Of a stretch of 64,000 nt of DNA, positions 19,445-28,517 are shown piece by piece. How positions within the stretch are numbered: the first letter of the stretch is position 1; every line of letters begins with the position of its first letter. The position numbers were made by a program, and so were the translations under genes. The notes under the pieces are model-generated. The model had not been told where the DNA came from and made no database searches. It saw only the letters and a program-made list of their open reading frames with translations. Location of the stretch: NCBI GenBank assembly GCA_902522955.1, contig CABYXR010000001.1, positions 62,001 to 126,000 of the forward strand, given 5' to 3'. The stretch comes from an uncultured Pelagibacteraceae bacterium (GTDB lineage: Bacteria > Pseudomonadota > Alphaproteobacteria > Pelagibacterales > Pelagibacteraceae).

Positions 19445-20518
19445 ATGAGTTCTTATCAAAACAAAATTTTAAATTGCGACAACTTAAAAGAATTAAAAAG
19501 AATTCCTAATAAAACTTTTGATTTAGTGTTTGCTGACCCTCCTTACAATATGCAAATTGGAGATCTATTAACTCGACCTGACTCGAGTAAAGTAAATGGC
19601 GTTAATGATAAGTGGGATCAGTTCGATAGTTTTAAACATTATGACAATTTTAGTAAGATTTGGTTATCTGAATGCAAAAGAACTTTAAAAGACAATGGGA
19701 GTATTTGGGTAATTGGTTCCTATCATAATATTTTCCGATTAGGTTATCACTTACAAAATTTAGGTTACTGGTTACTGAATGATGTTGTTTGGAGAAAAAA
19801 TAATCCAATGCCTAATTTTAGAGGCACAAGATTTACTAATGCTCATGAAACTTTGATCTGGGCTTCAAAAAATAAAAATTCTAAATATACTTTTAATTAT
19901 CAATCCCTTAAATGTTTAAATGATGATTTGCAAATGAGATCGGATTGGACGCTACCTATTTGTAGTGGAAAAGAAAGATTAAAAAAAAATGGAAAAAAAA
20001 TTCACTCTACTCAGAAACCAGAAGCGCTGCTTCATAGAGTTATATTAGCAACAACAAAAAAAGGTGATTTAGTTTTTGATCCATTTTTAGGTACTGGGAC
20101 TACTGCTGTAGTATCTAAAAAATTAGGTAGGTATTACTGTGGAATAGAAAAAAACAAAAGATACTTCGATGCAGCAAAAAAAAGAATAAACAAAACAACA
20201 AGAATTGAGGATGATTATCTTGATACTATAGAAAATAATAAATCGAAACCTAGAATACCCTTTGGATCACTTGTTGAATTAGGAATTATCAAACCTGGAA
20301 CATCTTTAATGGACTCAAAGAAAAAGATAAATGCTAAAATAATGGCGGATGGAAGTATAAAATATAAAGAGGCTGAAGGTTCAATTCATAAAATTGCGGC
20401 AAAAATTACGGGAACAGAGAGTTGTAATGGCTGGACTTATTGGCATTACAACGTGAACGGATCAACTGTATTAATTGATAGTTTAAGACAAAAATTTATT
20501 GCAGAAAAACAATCCTAA
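19445..20518 (+). CDS. ccrM: Cell-cycle DNA adenine (GANTC) methyltransferase
   Basis: Motif IV LVFADPPYNMQ, FxGxG-type DPFLGTGTTAVVSKKLGR, C-terminal CcrM extension (ADGSIKYKEAEGSIHKIAAKITGTESCNGWTYWHY). Confidence 0.95.
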   Translation: MSSYQNKILNCDNLKELKRIPNKTFDLVFADPPYNMQIGDLLTRPDSSKVNGVNDKWDQFDSFKHYDNFSKIWLSECKRTLKDNGSIWVIGSYHNIFRLGYHLQNLGYWLLNDVVWRKNNPMPNFRGTRFTNAHETLIWASKNKNSKYTFNYQSLKCLNDDLQMRSDWTLPICSGKERLKKNGKKIHSTQKPEALLHRVILATTKKGDLVFDPFLGTGTTAVVSKKLGRYYCGIEKNKRYFDAAKKRINKTTRIEDDYLDTIENNKSKPRIPFGSLVELGIIKPGTSLMDSKKKINAKIMADGSIKYKEAEGSIHKIAAKITGTESCNGWTYWHYNVNGSTVLIDSLRQKFIAEKQS

Positions 20519-21645
20519 TTTTTATACACTGTACCCAAATATGATTTAATAAAGCTCTTTCTTTTCAGTAGAAATTTCATGAAAAAATTCCTTATTTTTT
20601 GCATAACCGGATTTGAAAGATGAAAAGCAAAAAAATTAAAGTTTGATCTATTTCTGACTAATTTTGCCCTAATTGATCTTTTACGGAAATAATCATTTTG
20701 TATATCTAATCTTTCTTTCTGAAGCAATTTAAACAGCTCAAAAGCACTTTCTATAGACTGGCCTGCGCCTTGAGCTAAAGTTGGTAAAAATCCATTAAAA
20801 GCATCTCCAATATAAAAAACTTTATCATTTGAAGAAGGAAGAATTTTAGGAGTCGAATATAATGGCCAGGATTTTAATTCACCATTAAAGACTTTCTCTA
20901 AATTTGAATTTTGATTAACAACTTTTTCAACTAAGGATTTAATATCATCAGGATCATATCTTTTACTTCTGATGATGCAAACAAGATTAAGATCTTTATT
21001 TTTATTAATCGGGTAAAAGACTAAATGGCAATTTTTTCCCATCATTAGACTTATTCTATCCTCATTAATATTTAATTTAGTTTTCGAATTAACTATTGTT
21101 CTTAAAGCTACAGCTTTATTAAATTTCGGCTTATTTTTTTTCTTTTCAAAAAAAGATCTAGTATTGGAAAAAATACCGTCAGCGACAATGACAATATCAA
21201 CTAAATCGTTCGTATTATCATCAAATTTTAAAAGTACTTTACCTTTTAATTCTGAAACCTCTTTGATTCGCTTTCCAAATCTCAAATGCTGGGTGTAAAT
21301 ATCGTCTTTTAAAAATTCAATTAAAGTAGATCTTTGTAAAGTAGTATACTTGCTTTCTGTCGTATTAAATTGACCCAAATCTAAGTCACATATTTTTATA
21401 TTTTGAATATCATAAAAATCAATTGCCTGTGGATTAAAAATATTTTCTTCACTTATTTTTTTAAAACCGATGTGATTTAAAACATTTATACTATTACTTG
21501 ATAATTGAATTCCATATCCTTCGTCTAGAGATAAACTTTCATCTTTCTCATACAACATAAATTCATGATCAGAATTTTTACTGATCAAATTTGCCAGGGT
21601 TAACCCTGCTATCCCTGCACCAATGATAGCCAATTTTTTTTTCAT
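20515..21645 (-). CDS. FAD-dependent monooxygenase (UbiH/salicylate hydroxylase-like)
   Basis: LAIIGAGIAGLTLANLISKN Rossmann motif; VADGIFSNTRSFF; GDAFNGFLPTLAQGAGQSIESAFEL. Confidence 0.85.
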   Translation of the reverse strand: MKKKLAIIGAGIAGLTLANLISKNSDHEFMLYEKDESLSLDEGYGIQLSSNSINVLNHIGFKKISEENIFNPQAIDFYDIQNIKICDLDLGQFNTTESKYTTLQRSTLIEFLKDDIYTQHLRFGKRIKEVSELKGKVLLKFDDNTNDLVDIVIVADGIFSNTRSFFEKKKNKPKFNKAVALRTIVNSKTKLNINEDRISLMMGKNCHLVFYPINKNKDLNLVCIIRSKRYDPDDIKSLVEKVVNQNSNLEKVFNGELKSWPLYSTPKILPSSNDKVFYIGDAFNGFLPTLAQGAGQSIESAFELFKLLQKERLDIQNDYFRKRSIRAKLVRNRSNFNFFAFHLSNPVMQKIRNFFMKFLLKRKSFIKSYLGTVYKN

Positions 21646-22646
21646 TAGAATAAAATTGAGACTTGCTTAAATATTTTCTTTGTAAAACTCGGAATAAATT
21701 CCTTATTGTTATTTAATGAGTGCCAATTGTGTGTTGCAGGTATTTTATTTGAAAATTTATAATATAAATTAATGTTTAATTTTAAATTTGATATAGAATT
21801 TTTATATTTAGTTAGAAATTTCCAGTTTTTATTTTTTGCTGAATTATCTGATTCTTTAATTGTGGGTAAATTGCAATTTTTCAAAAAACCTATTTGATTT
21901 TTTTTTGTTAAAGCTATTTGTCTTTTTTTGTTTATATAACAATAAATATCATAATTTTTATCTTTAATCATTTTTTTACCAGGATTTTTTATCTTTCTAT
22001 TAGATTTAAAATACTTGCAAGATTTATTCAAACAACAATTGATACAATTTGGGTCTTTTGGTTTACATATTAAAGCACCAAATTCCATTAAAGCTTCTAC
22101 AAAATCTGCATTGCGATTTGTGCTAAATAATTTTTCTTTATTTTTTAAAATTAATTTTTCAAAATTTATTTTTGCTATTTCTTTATTCAAGTATCTTGAA
22201 AAAACTCTTTTAACGTTTCCATCAATTGCAATAGTGGGCATATCATATACTAAACCTAATAAAGCGTTTCCGGTATACTCCCCTACTCCAGGTAACTTTT
22301 TAATTTCTTTCAAGGTTTTGGGAAGTTTAAATTTATAATTATTTACCAATTGTTGTGAGCATTTTAAAAGATTTTTAGCTCTCCGGTAATATCCCAGGCC
22401 TTCCCACATTTTGAGAATTTCTTTTTCATTGCTTTTCGATAAATGTTTTAAAGTTTTATATTTTTTGGTAAAATTATTAAAATATGGGATAACTGTTTTT
22501 ACTTGAGTTTGTTGAAGCATAAATTCGCTTAAAAGCCTATAATAAAGCTTTTTATTTGATTTTTTACTAACACGCCAAGGTAAGTTGCGTTTATTATTAT
22601 CATACCAACGTATAATTTTATTTGATAAATTGGAATTTAAATGCAT
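21645..22646 (-). CDS. mutY: A/G-specific adenine glycosylase
   Basis: WYDNNKRNLPWR, MLQQTQVKTVIPYFNNF, LPGVGEYTGNALLG, C-x6-C-x2-C-x5-C cluster (CKPKDPNCINCCLNKSC). Start ATG 22646 preferred over the ORF-track start at 22682. Confidence 0.95.
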   Translation of the reverse strand: MHLNSNLSNKIIRWYDNNKRNLPWRVSKKSNKKLYYRLLSEFMLQQTQVKTVIPYFNNFTKKYKTLKHLSKSNEKEILKMWEGLGYYRRAKNLLKCSQQLVNNYKFKLPKTLKEIKKLPGVGEYTGNALLGLVYDMPTIAIDGNVKRVFSRYLNKEIAKINFEKLILKNKEKLFSTNRNADFVEALMEFGALICKPKDPNCINCCLNKSCKYFKSNRKIKNPGKKMIKDKNYDIYCYINKKRQIALTKKNQIGFLKNCNLPTIKESDNSAKNKNWKFLTKYKNSISNLKLNINLYYKFSNKIPATHNWHSLNNNKEFIPSFTKKIFKQVSILF

Positions 22647-23123
22647 TACAAACAGAATAATAAATATAAGATTATCGCACAAGGGTTGCGACCATTTTCT
22701 AGCTCCATACCTAAAACTTTAAAAAAATATTTAAAAAAAGGGGGTTATAATTACTCTAACATTGTTGATAACTGGACAACAATGGTTGATAAAAAGATAT
22801 CAGATTCATGTTATCCAATTTCAATCAAGATGGGCAAAGAGATGAAAAATGGCACATTAATACTTAATGTTGTTCACGGGAAAGAACTAGAAATAGAATA
22901 TGCTAAATCACAAATTATCGACAAGATAAACAGTTTTTTTGGTTATGATTGTATTAGCCAAATAAATTTGAAAATTATAGAAGAAAAAATTAAACTTAAA
23001 AAGAGTAAATTCAATAAAATTAAGAATATCTCTAAAATAAATAAAAAAATAGCTAATGTTCAAAATCTAGAATTAAAAAAATCTTTGAAAAATTTTTTGA
23101 AAGCCTTTGATGAAAAAAATTAA
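22641..23123 (+). CDS. DUF721 / DciA-family protein
   Basis: GLRPFSSSIPKTLKKYLKKGG...IVDNWTTMVDKKISDSCYPISI; 160 aa. Confidence 0.82.
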   Translation: MHYKQNNKYKIIAQGLRPFSSSIPKTLKKYLKKGGYNYSNIVDNWTTMVDKKISDSCYPISIKMGKEMKNGTLILNVVHGKELEIEYAKSQIIDKINSFFGYDCISQINLKIIEEKIKLKKSKFNKIKNISKINKKIANVQNLELKKSLKNFLKAFDEKN

Positions 23124-23700
23124 TAAGTTATTTTATATAGTAATACTTCTAATCTTTATTATTTCTCCAGTAAAAGCTAAAGATATTTTACAAATGGGTG
23201 CGTTAAATGCAAAGGTTACGGTAAAAGTATTTTCATCTTTAACATGTCCGCATTGTGCGAATTTTCATTTAAATATTTTTGAGAATTTAAAAAAAGATTT
23301 TATTGACAAAAACTTAGTCAAATTTGAACATCATAGTTTTCCCTTAGATCTTGCAGCACTTAATGCTGAATTGATTGTCAGATGCCATAACGATTCAAAA
23401 AAAAGTTTTCAATTATTAGGTGAAATTTATGAAAAACAAAATGATTGGACTACAGGATCTGATATAAATGTTATTAACGAGTCTATTAAAAAAATAGGTT
23501 TAGAGTCTGGGTTAAGTAGAAATTCTATGAAAAACTGTCTTGAAAACGAAACGCTTCAACAACAAATATTAAATGAAAGAATTAATGCTCAAAAAAACTA
23601 TCAAATTACTTCTACACCAACAATTTACATTAATAAAAAAAAATACGACAGTAAACATGACTATAAAAAACTTAAGAAAGCAATAGAAAAACTATTATAG
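23107..23700 (+). CDS. DsbA-family thiol:disulfide oxidoreductase
   Basis: Signal peptide; CPHC active site (SSLTCPHCANFH); TSTPTIYINKKKYD. Confidence 0.93.
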   Translation: MMKKINKLFYIVILLIFIISPVKAKDILQMGALNAKVTVKVFSSLTCPHCANFHLNIFENLKKDFIDKNLVKFEHHSFPLDLAALNAELIVRCHNDSKKSFQLLGEIYEKQNDWTTGSDINVINESIKKIGLESGLSRNSMKNCLENETLQQQILNERINAQKNYQITSTPTIYINKKKYDSKHDYKKLKKAIEKLL

Positions 23701-26145
23701 ATGAAATTTAAGAAATTAGAGATAAGTGGGTTTAAATCTTTTTCTGAAAAAACAACTTTTTTAATTCAAGACGGTTTAACTGGAATTGTTGGGCCAAATG
23801 GATGTGGAAAATCTAATATAGTTGAATCTTTAAGATGGTGTATGGGCGAAAGCTCAGCAAAAAGTATGAGAGGCTCTGGTATGGAGGATGTTATATTTTC
23901 AGGAACTTCTAACAGACCATCAAAAAATATATCTGAAGTTGCCTTATTGCTGGACAATAAAGATAAAGACGGACCATCACAATATAAAGATTTCGAAGAG
24001 ATAGGGATAAAAAGAAAAATCGAAAAAGATAAAGGCTCTAAATATTATATTAATGATAAGGAGGTGAGAGCAAGAGACGTTCAAACTTTTTTTGCAGACT
24101 TATCAACTGGCGCACACTCACCCTCTTTAATTAGTCAAGGTCGAATAGGGCAGCTCGTTACTGATAAACCAATCGAAAGAAGATCTATTCTTGAGGAAGC
24201 CGCAGGTATTTCAGGTATTCATGCAAGAAGACATGAAGCAGAGACTAGACTTAATGCAGCAGAAAATAATCTTAAGAGGGCTGATGAACTAAAAAAACAG
24301 CAACAAAAACAGTTAGACAATTTAAAAAAACAAGCTGAAGAGGCAACTAGGTACAAAGAAATATCAAAAGAAATTAAAATGGTAGAAGCAGGATTATATT
24401 ATTTAAAGATTCAAGACATAGAAAAAGATAAAAAAAAGATTCAAGAAAAATTAAGTGAGTTAGAGGATGAAGTTAGTGCTATTAATATCGACCTAAATCA
24501 TAACAACACTTTATTAGAAGAAGAAAATAAAAAATTGTCTCCCCTTAGAGACAAAAAAATGGAAAGTGCTGCAAAACTACAGAAATTAAATCTCGATATG
24601 TCTAGTTTGGATGAGGAGGAATTAAGAGTAAAATCTTTACAGTTAAAATTAGAAAAATCTGTTAGAACAATAGAGTCTGACTTGGAGCGTGAAAGAAGCA
24701 TTTCGTTAGATGCTTCTCTTAACGAAAAGAGAATTCTTAAAGAGAAGGAAGAACTCTTAAAAACTGAAAATGAATTAATAGAAGTAGAGACGACTTCATC
24801 AAAAGAATTAAATACTTCCAAATCAAATTTAAATAATCTGCAAAATCAACTGGAAGAAATGTTAAACGAGATCGAAAATTTTATTGACCAAGAGAAAAAA
24901 CTGACAAAAAAAATTTTCAGTGAATTGAAAGAGCTTGTAAAAAAAATCACGATATCTCAAGAAGAATATGCTGAGAAATATGGAAAAAATAAATCTATTC
25001 AAAGCGACTCCATTAAAAGAAAAGAGAGAATAAAAAATATCGATATAGAGCTAGATAATTGGAGAAATTTAAAAAGCAATTCTGAAAAAATGATTTCAAA
25101 ACTTGAGGAAAGAAGATCTAAAATTAAAATAGAGTTAGACGAAAATCAAAAAAATCCTGAACGTATTGCTACATCTAAAGGCCAGAATTTACAAAATTTG
25201 GAAAATACTAAAAAAAGAAATACAGAAATTGAGACAGAGTTATTCGACGCGGAAAAAAAATATACTCTTATTAATCAGAACCTAAGAGAGATACAATTAA
25301 AACTTTCTAATCTTAAAGAAAATAAAGCTAGAAATGAAGCTACAATTGAAGGAATAGATAGTAGAAAAAAAGATTTGCTATACTCTGTTAAAAATGAATT
25401 AAGAATTGATAGTGAGTCCTCACTATTACCCCAATCGGATCTGAGTACTTTAACAATAGAAAACTTACCTAGTATTGAAAAACAGTCACAAAAAGTTGAA
25501 AAGATAAAAAAACAAAGAGAATCCCTTGGTTCAGTCAATCTTCGAGCTGATGAGGAGACTAAGAAATACGAAGAAGAAATCAAAAAGATGGAAGACGATA
25601 GAGCAGATTTATATTCTGCTATAATAAAACTTAAAACTAGTATAGATGAACTAAATCAAAAAGGTAGAGAAAGACTTTTGGAGGCGTTTACTAAAGTTAA
25701 TAGAAAATTTAATGAAGTTTATACAAAATTGTTCAGTGGAGGTACTGCAAAAATTGAATTAGTTGACTCAGATGATCCTTTAGAGGCAGGTTTGGAGATG
25801 TTCGTATCACCTCCGGGTAAAAGACTTCAATCAATTACTCTTTTATCAGGGGGAGAACAGGCTCTAACAGCTTTATCATTAGTTTTTGCAGTTTTTCTTG
25901 TAAACCCCTCTCCTATTTGTGTTTTGGATGAAGTTGATGCGCCTTTAGATGATGCAAACGTAACAAGATTTTGTGCGCTTCTTGATGAGCTCACAAAAAT
26001 TACTAAAACAAGATTCATAATTATTACTCACCATGCATTAACAATGTCTAGGATGCATAGATTGTACGGTGTTACGATGGCCGAAAAGGGAGTCAGCCAA
26101 CTTGTTGCTGTTGACTTACAAAAAGCAGAGGGACTTGTGGCTTAA
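23701..26145 (+). CDS. smc: SMC chromosome-segregation ATPase, short (814 aa) and apparently hinge-less
   Basis: Walker A GPNGCGKSN, signature TLLSGGEQALTALSL, Walker B PICVLDEVDAPLDD; long coiled coil between the two head halves. Confidence 0.95.
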   Translation: MKFKKLEISGFKSFSEKTTFLIQDGLTGIVGPNGCGKSNIVESLRWCMGESSAKSMRGSGMEDVIFSGTSNRPSKNISEVALLLDNKDKDGPSQYKDFEEIGIKRKIEKDKGSKYYINDKEVRARDVQTFFADLSTGAHSPSLISQGRIGQLVTDKPIERRSILEEAAGISGIHARRHEAETRLNAAENNLKRADELKKQQQKQLDNLKKQAEEATRYKEISKEIKMVEAGLYYLKIQDIEKDKKKIQEKLSELEDEVSAINIDLNHNNTLLEEENKKLSPLRDKKMESAAKLQKLNLDMSSLDEEELRVKSLQLKLEKSVRTIESDLERERSISLDASLNEKRILKEKEELLKTENELIEVETTSSKELNTSKSNLNNLQNQLEEMLNEIENFIDQEKKLTKKIFSELKELVKKITISQEEYAEKYGKNKSIQSDSIKRKERIKNIDIELDNWRNLKSNSEKMISKLEERRSKIKIELDENQKNPERIATSKGQNLQNLENTKKRNTEIETELFDAEKKYTLINQNLREIQLKLSNLKENKARNEATIEGIDSRKKDLLYSVKNELRIDSESSLLPQSDLSTLTIENLPSIEKQSQKVEKIKKQRESLGSVNLRADEETKKYEEEIKKMEDDRADLYSAIIKLKTSIDELNQKGRERLLEAFTKVNRKFNEVYTKLFSGGTAKIELVDSDDPLEAGLEMFVSPPGKRLQSITLLSGGEQALTALSLVFAVFLVNPSPICVLDEVDAPLDDANVTRFCALLDELTKITKTRFIIITHHALTMSRMHRLYGVTMAEKGVSQLVAVDLQKAEGLVA

Positions 26146-26147
26146 AA

Positions 26148-26432
26148 ATGAATACGCCTAATGATTTTAAAACTCGCCTTAAAATTGCAAAATCCAAAAT
26201 TAAAAAAAACGACATTTCGGATAATGAAAAAAGAGGCTCATTTATGGGTAATGCTTTCAAATTAGGGACTGAACTAGTTGCTGCAGTAGCAGTTGGGACA
26301 ATAATTGGGTTTATTTTAGATACCTGGTTTGATACTAAACCATGGTTAATAATAATTTTCTTTTTTTTGGGAGCAGCAGCAGGCATGTTGAATGTAATAA
26401 AGGCAGCTAACAGAATGCAGAAGGAAGACTAA
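26148..26432 (+). CDS. atpI: ATP synthase accessory protein AtpI/AtpZ
   Basis: Two TM segments, GTIIGFILDTWFDTKPWLIIIFFFLGAAAGMLNV; directly upstream of atpB. Confidence 0.85.
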   Translation: MNTPNDFKTRLKIAKSKIKKNDISDNEKRGSFMGNAFKLGTELVAAVAVGTIIGFILDTWFDTKPWLIIIFFFLGAAAGMLNVIKAANRMQKED

Positions 26433-26441
26433 AGGGTTTTT

Positions 26442-27176
26442 ATGGCAAGCAATCCGATGCAACAATTCACAGTCCACAGAATTGGGCCTGAAATAAAAAT
26501 AGCAGGAGTTGATTTATCTTTTACAAATGCAAGTTTATTTATGGTTATAAGCGCCTCTATTATTATCTTATTCTTATTTTTAGGCTCTAAAGAAAAAAAA
26601 ATAATTCCTGATAAATTACAACTTATTACTGAAATGTTTTATACCTTTGTTGCAAAAATGATAAGTGATACTGCTGGTTCAAAAGCTAAACCCTATTTTC
26701 CATTTATTTTTAGCTTATTTATGTTCGTATTGCTTTGTAACATGGTCGGAATGCTACCTTACTCTTTTACTGTAACAAGTCATATAATTGTTACTCTTAT
26801 AATGGCTCTATTCATTTTTGTGGCTGTAACGATAATAGGTTTCATCAAACATGGTTTTAAATACTTAACTATCTTTGTACCAAGTGGCGTGCCAGCTGTA
26901 CTTTTACCCTTAATTACAGTCATAGAAATTATATCATATTTAAGTAGACCAGTAAGTTTATCAGTGCGTTTGTTTGCAAACATGATGGCTGGTCATACAA
27001 TGTTAAAAGTTTTTGGAGGATTTGTTGTAAGTTTAGGAGTATTAGGTGGGTGGTTACCGCTTAGTTTTTCAGTAGCTTTAACTGGCTTAGAAATTTTAGT
27101 AGCATTTTTACAAGCTTATGTTTTTGCAATATTAACCTGCATCTATTTAAATGATGCATTAAATTTACACCATTAA
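26442..27176 (+). CDS. atpB: F0F1 ATP synthase subunit a
   Basis: PVSLSVRLFANMMAGHTMLKV and LEILVAFLQAYVFAILTCIYLNDAL. Confidence 0.98.
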   Translation: MASNPMQQFTVHRIGPEIKIAGVDLSFTNASLFMVISASIIILFLFLGSKEKKIIPDKLQLITEMFYTFVAKMISDTAGSKAKPYFPFIFSLFMFVLLCNMVGMLPYSFTVTSHIIVTLIMALFIFVAVTIIGFIKHGFKYLTIFVPSGVPAVLLPLITVIEIISYLSRPVSLSVRLFANMMAGHTMLKVFGGFVVSLGVLGGWLPLSFSVALTGLEILVAFLQAYVFAILTCIYLNDALNLHH

Positions 27177-27193
27177 TTAATAAAGGAGGAAAA

Positions 27194-27421
27194 ATGGAGT
27201 TAGAAGCGGCAAAAATGATTGGAGCAGGCCTTGCTGCAATCGCATTGGCTGGAGCTGGAGTAGGTATCGGAATTATTTTCGGTAACTACCTATCTGGAGC
27301 AATGAGAAATCCGTCTGCAGCTCAAAAACAATTCCCTAACTTGCTGTTGGGATTTGCTTTAGCTGAAGCAACTGGATTATTCGGACTTGTAGTGGCTTTA
27401 ATTATTTTATTTGCATTTTAG
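27194..27421 (+). CDS. atpE: F0F1 ATP synthase subunit c
   Basis: 75 aa hairpin: GAGLAAIALAGAGVGIGIIFGNYLSGAMRNPSA...LGFALAEATGLFGLVVALIILF; strong AAGGAGG upstream. Confidence 0.98.
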   Translation: MELEAAKMIGAGLAAIALAGAGVGIGIIFGNYLSGAMRNPSAAQKQFPNLLLGFALAEATGLFGLVVALIILFAF

Positions 27422-27431
27422 TAAATTGAAT

Positions 27432-28007
27432 ATGAAAAGTTTTTTAATATTTTTTATAGCATCATTAGCTATAAATATTAATTTGTATGCAGCTGAGGCT
27501 GGGATGCCTCAGCTGGATCCAACATATTGGGCGTCGCAAGCCTTTTGGTTAATCCTTGTCTTTGCGATACTCTATATTGCAATATCAAAATTTTACCTGC
27601 CAAAAATTAAAGATAATTTAGATAACCGTGAAAATAAAATTAAAGAAGATTTGGATAATGCAAATAAATTTAAAGATCAATCAGAGGTGAAGTTTAAAGA
27701 ATACGAATTGATTATGGAAAATGCTAAAAAAGAGGTTTCTAAAATTCATTCGGACTCAAAAAATATTTTAAATAAAGATATACAATCCAAAAAAGAAACA
27801 ATAGAAAAAGAAATTGATAAAGAGATTTTAAAAGCACAGAAAGAAATTTTAGAAATAAAAAAAAATTCAATATCTTCGATTCAAAATATTTCTGAAAATA
27901 TTGCTGCAAATATTATTGAAAATATATCAGGTGATAAATTAAATGAGAGCAGTATCAAAGCTACTATAAAGGATGTCTCAAAAAAAAATATTGGTAAATA
28001 TCTATGA
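27432..28007 (+). CDS. atpF2: F0F1 ATP synthase subunit b'
   Basis: N-terminal TM plus long coiled coil; PQLDPTYWASQAFWLILVFAILYIAISKFYLPKI. Start ATG 27432 preferred over 27411. Confidence 0.9.
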   Translation: MKSFLIFFIASLAININLYAAEAGMPQLDPTYWASQAFWLILVFAILYIAISKFYLPKIKDNLDNRENKIKEDLDNANKFKDQSEVKFKEYELIMENAKKEVSKIHSDSKNILNKDIQSKKETIEKEIDKEILKAQKEILEIKKNSISSIQNISENIAANIIENISGDKLNESSIKATIKDVSKKNIGKYL

Positions 28008-28501
28008 CACTAGATGCAACTTTTTGGGTAACTATTTCTTTCTTTATTTTTCTAGGAATATTGTTTTATTTCAAAATACCTCAAAAAGTAAAGGAAGTTC
28101 TTGATCAAAATATATTAAATATTAAAAATCAAATTAATGAAGCTGAGAAGCTTAAAGAGGATGCTAAAAATATTTTGATCGAGCATGAAAAAAAAATTAG
28201 TAGTTCAAAAAATAAAGTTAAAGAAATGTTAAACAAAGCCAATGAAGAAGCAGAGAAAAATGTTATAAAAACCAATGAAGAATTCCATAACTTTATGGAA
28301 ATAAGAAAAAAGAGCGCAGAAGAGAGAATAAGACAACTTAAAAACCAAGCTGAAAAAGATATAAAAAATGCCTCTGTTAAAATAGCTATAGAGTCTGTGG
28401 AAAAATTGATTAAAAACTCACTAGATAAAAGCAAATTAGATAAAATTTACAGCTCTAGTATCGAAGAAACAAAATTAGCACTTAAGAAGAAATCTAGTTA
28501 G
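28004..28501 (+). CDS. atpF: F0F1 ATP synthase subunit b
   Basis: DATFWVTISFFIFLGILFYFKIPQKV plus coiled coil; adjacent to b'. Confidence 0.92.
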   Translation: MTLDATFWVTISFFIFLGILFYFKIPQKVKEVLDQNILNIKNQINEAEKLKEDAKNILIEHEKKISSSKNKVKEMLNKANEEAEKNVIKTNEEFHNFMEIRKKSAEERIRQLKNQAEKDIKNASVKIAIESVEKLIKNSLDKSKLDKIYSSSIEETKLALKKKSS

Positions 28502-28517
28502 AATAGGCCATAAACAT

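Noticed and set aside
24498-24821. Antisense ORFs opposite smc (23766-23957, 24498-24821, 25275-25583, 25827-26018)
   Set aside because: Ser/Phe/Leu-rich mirrors of the coiled-coil coding strand; no motifs.
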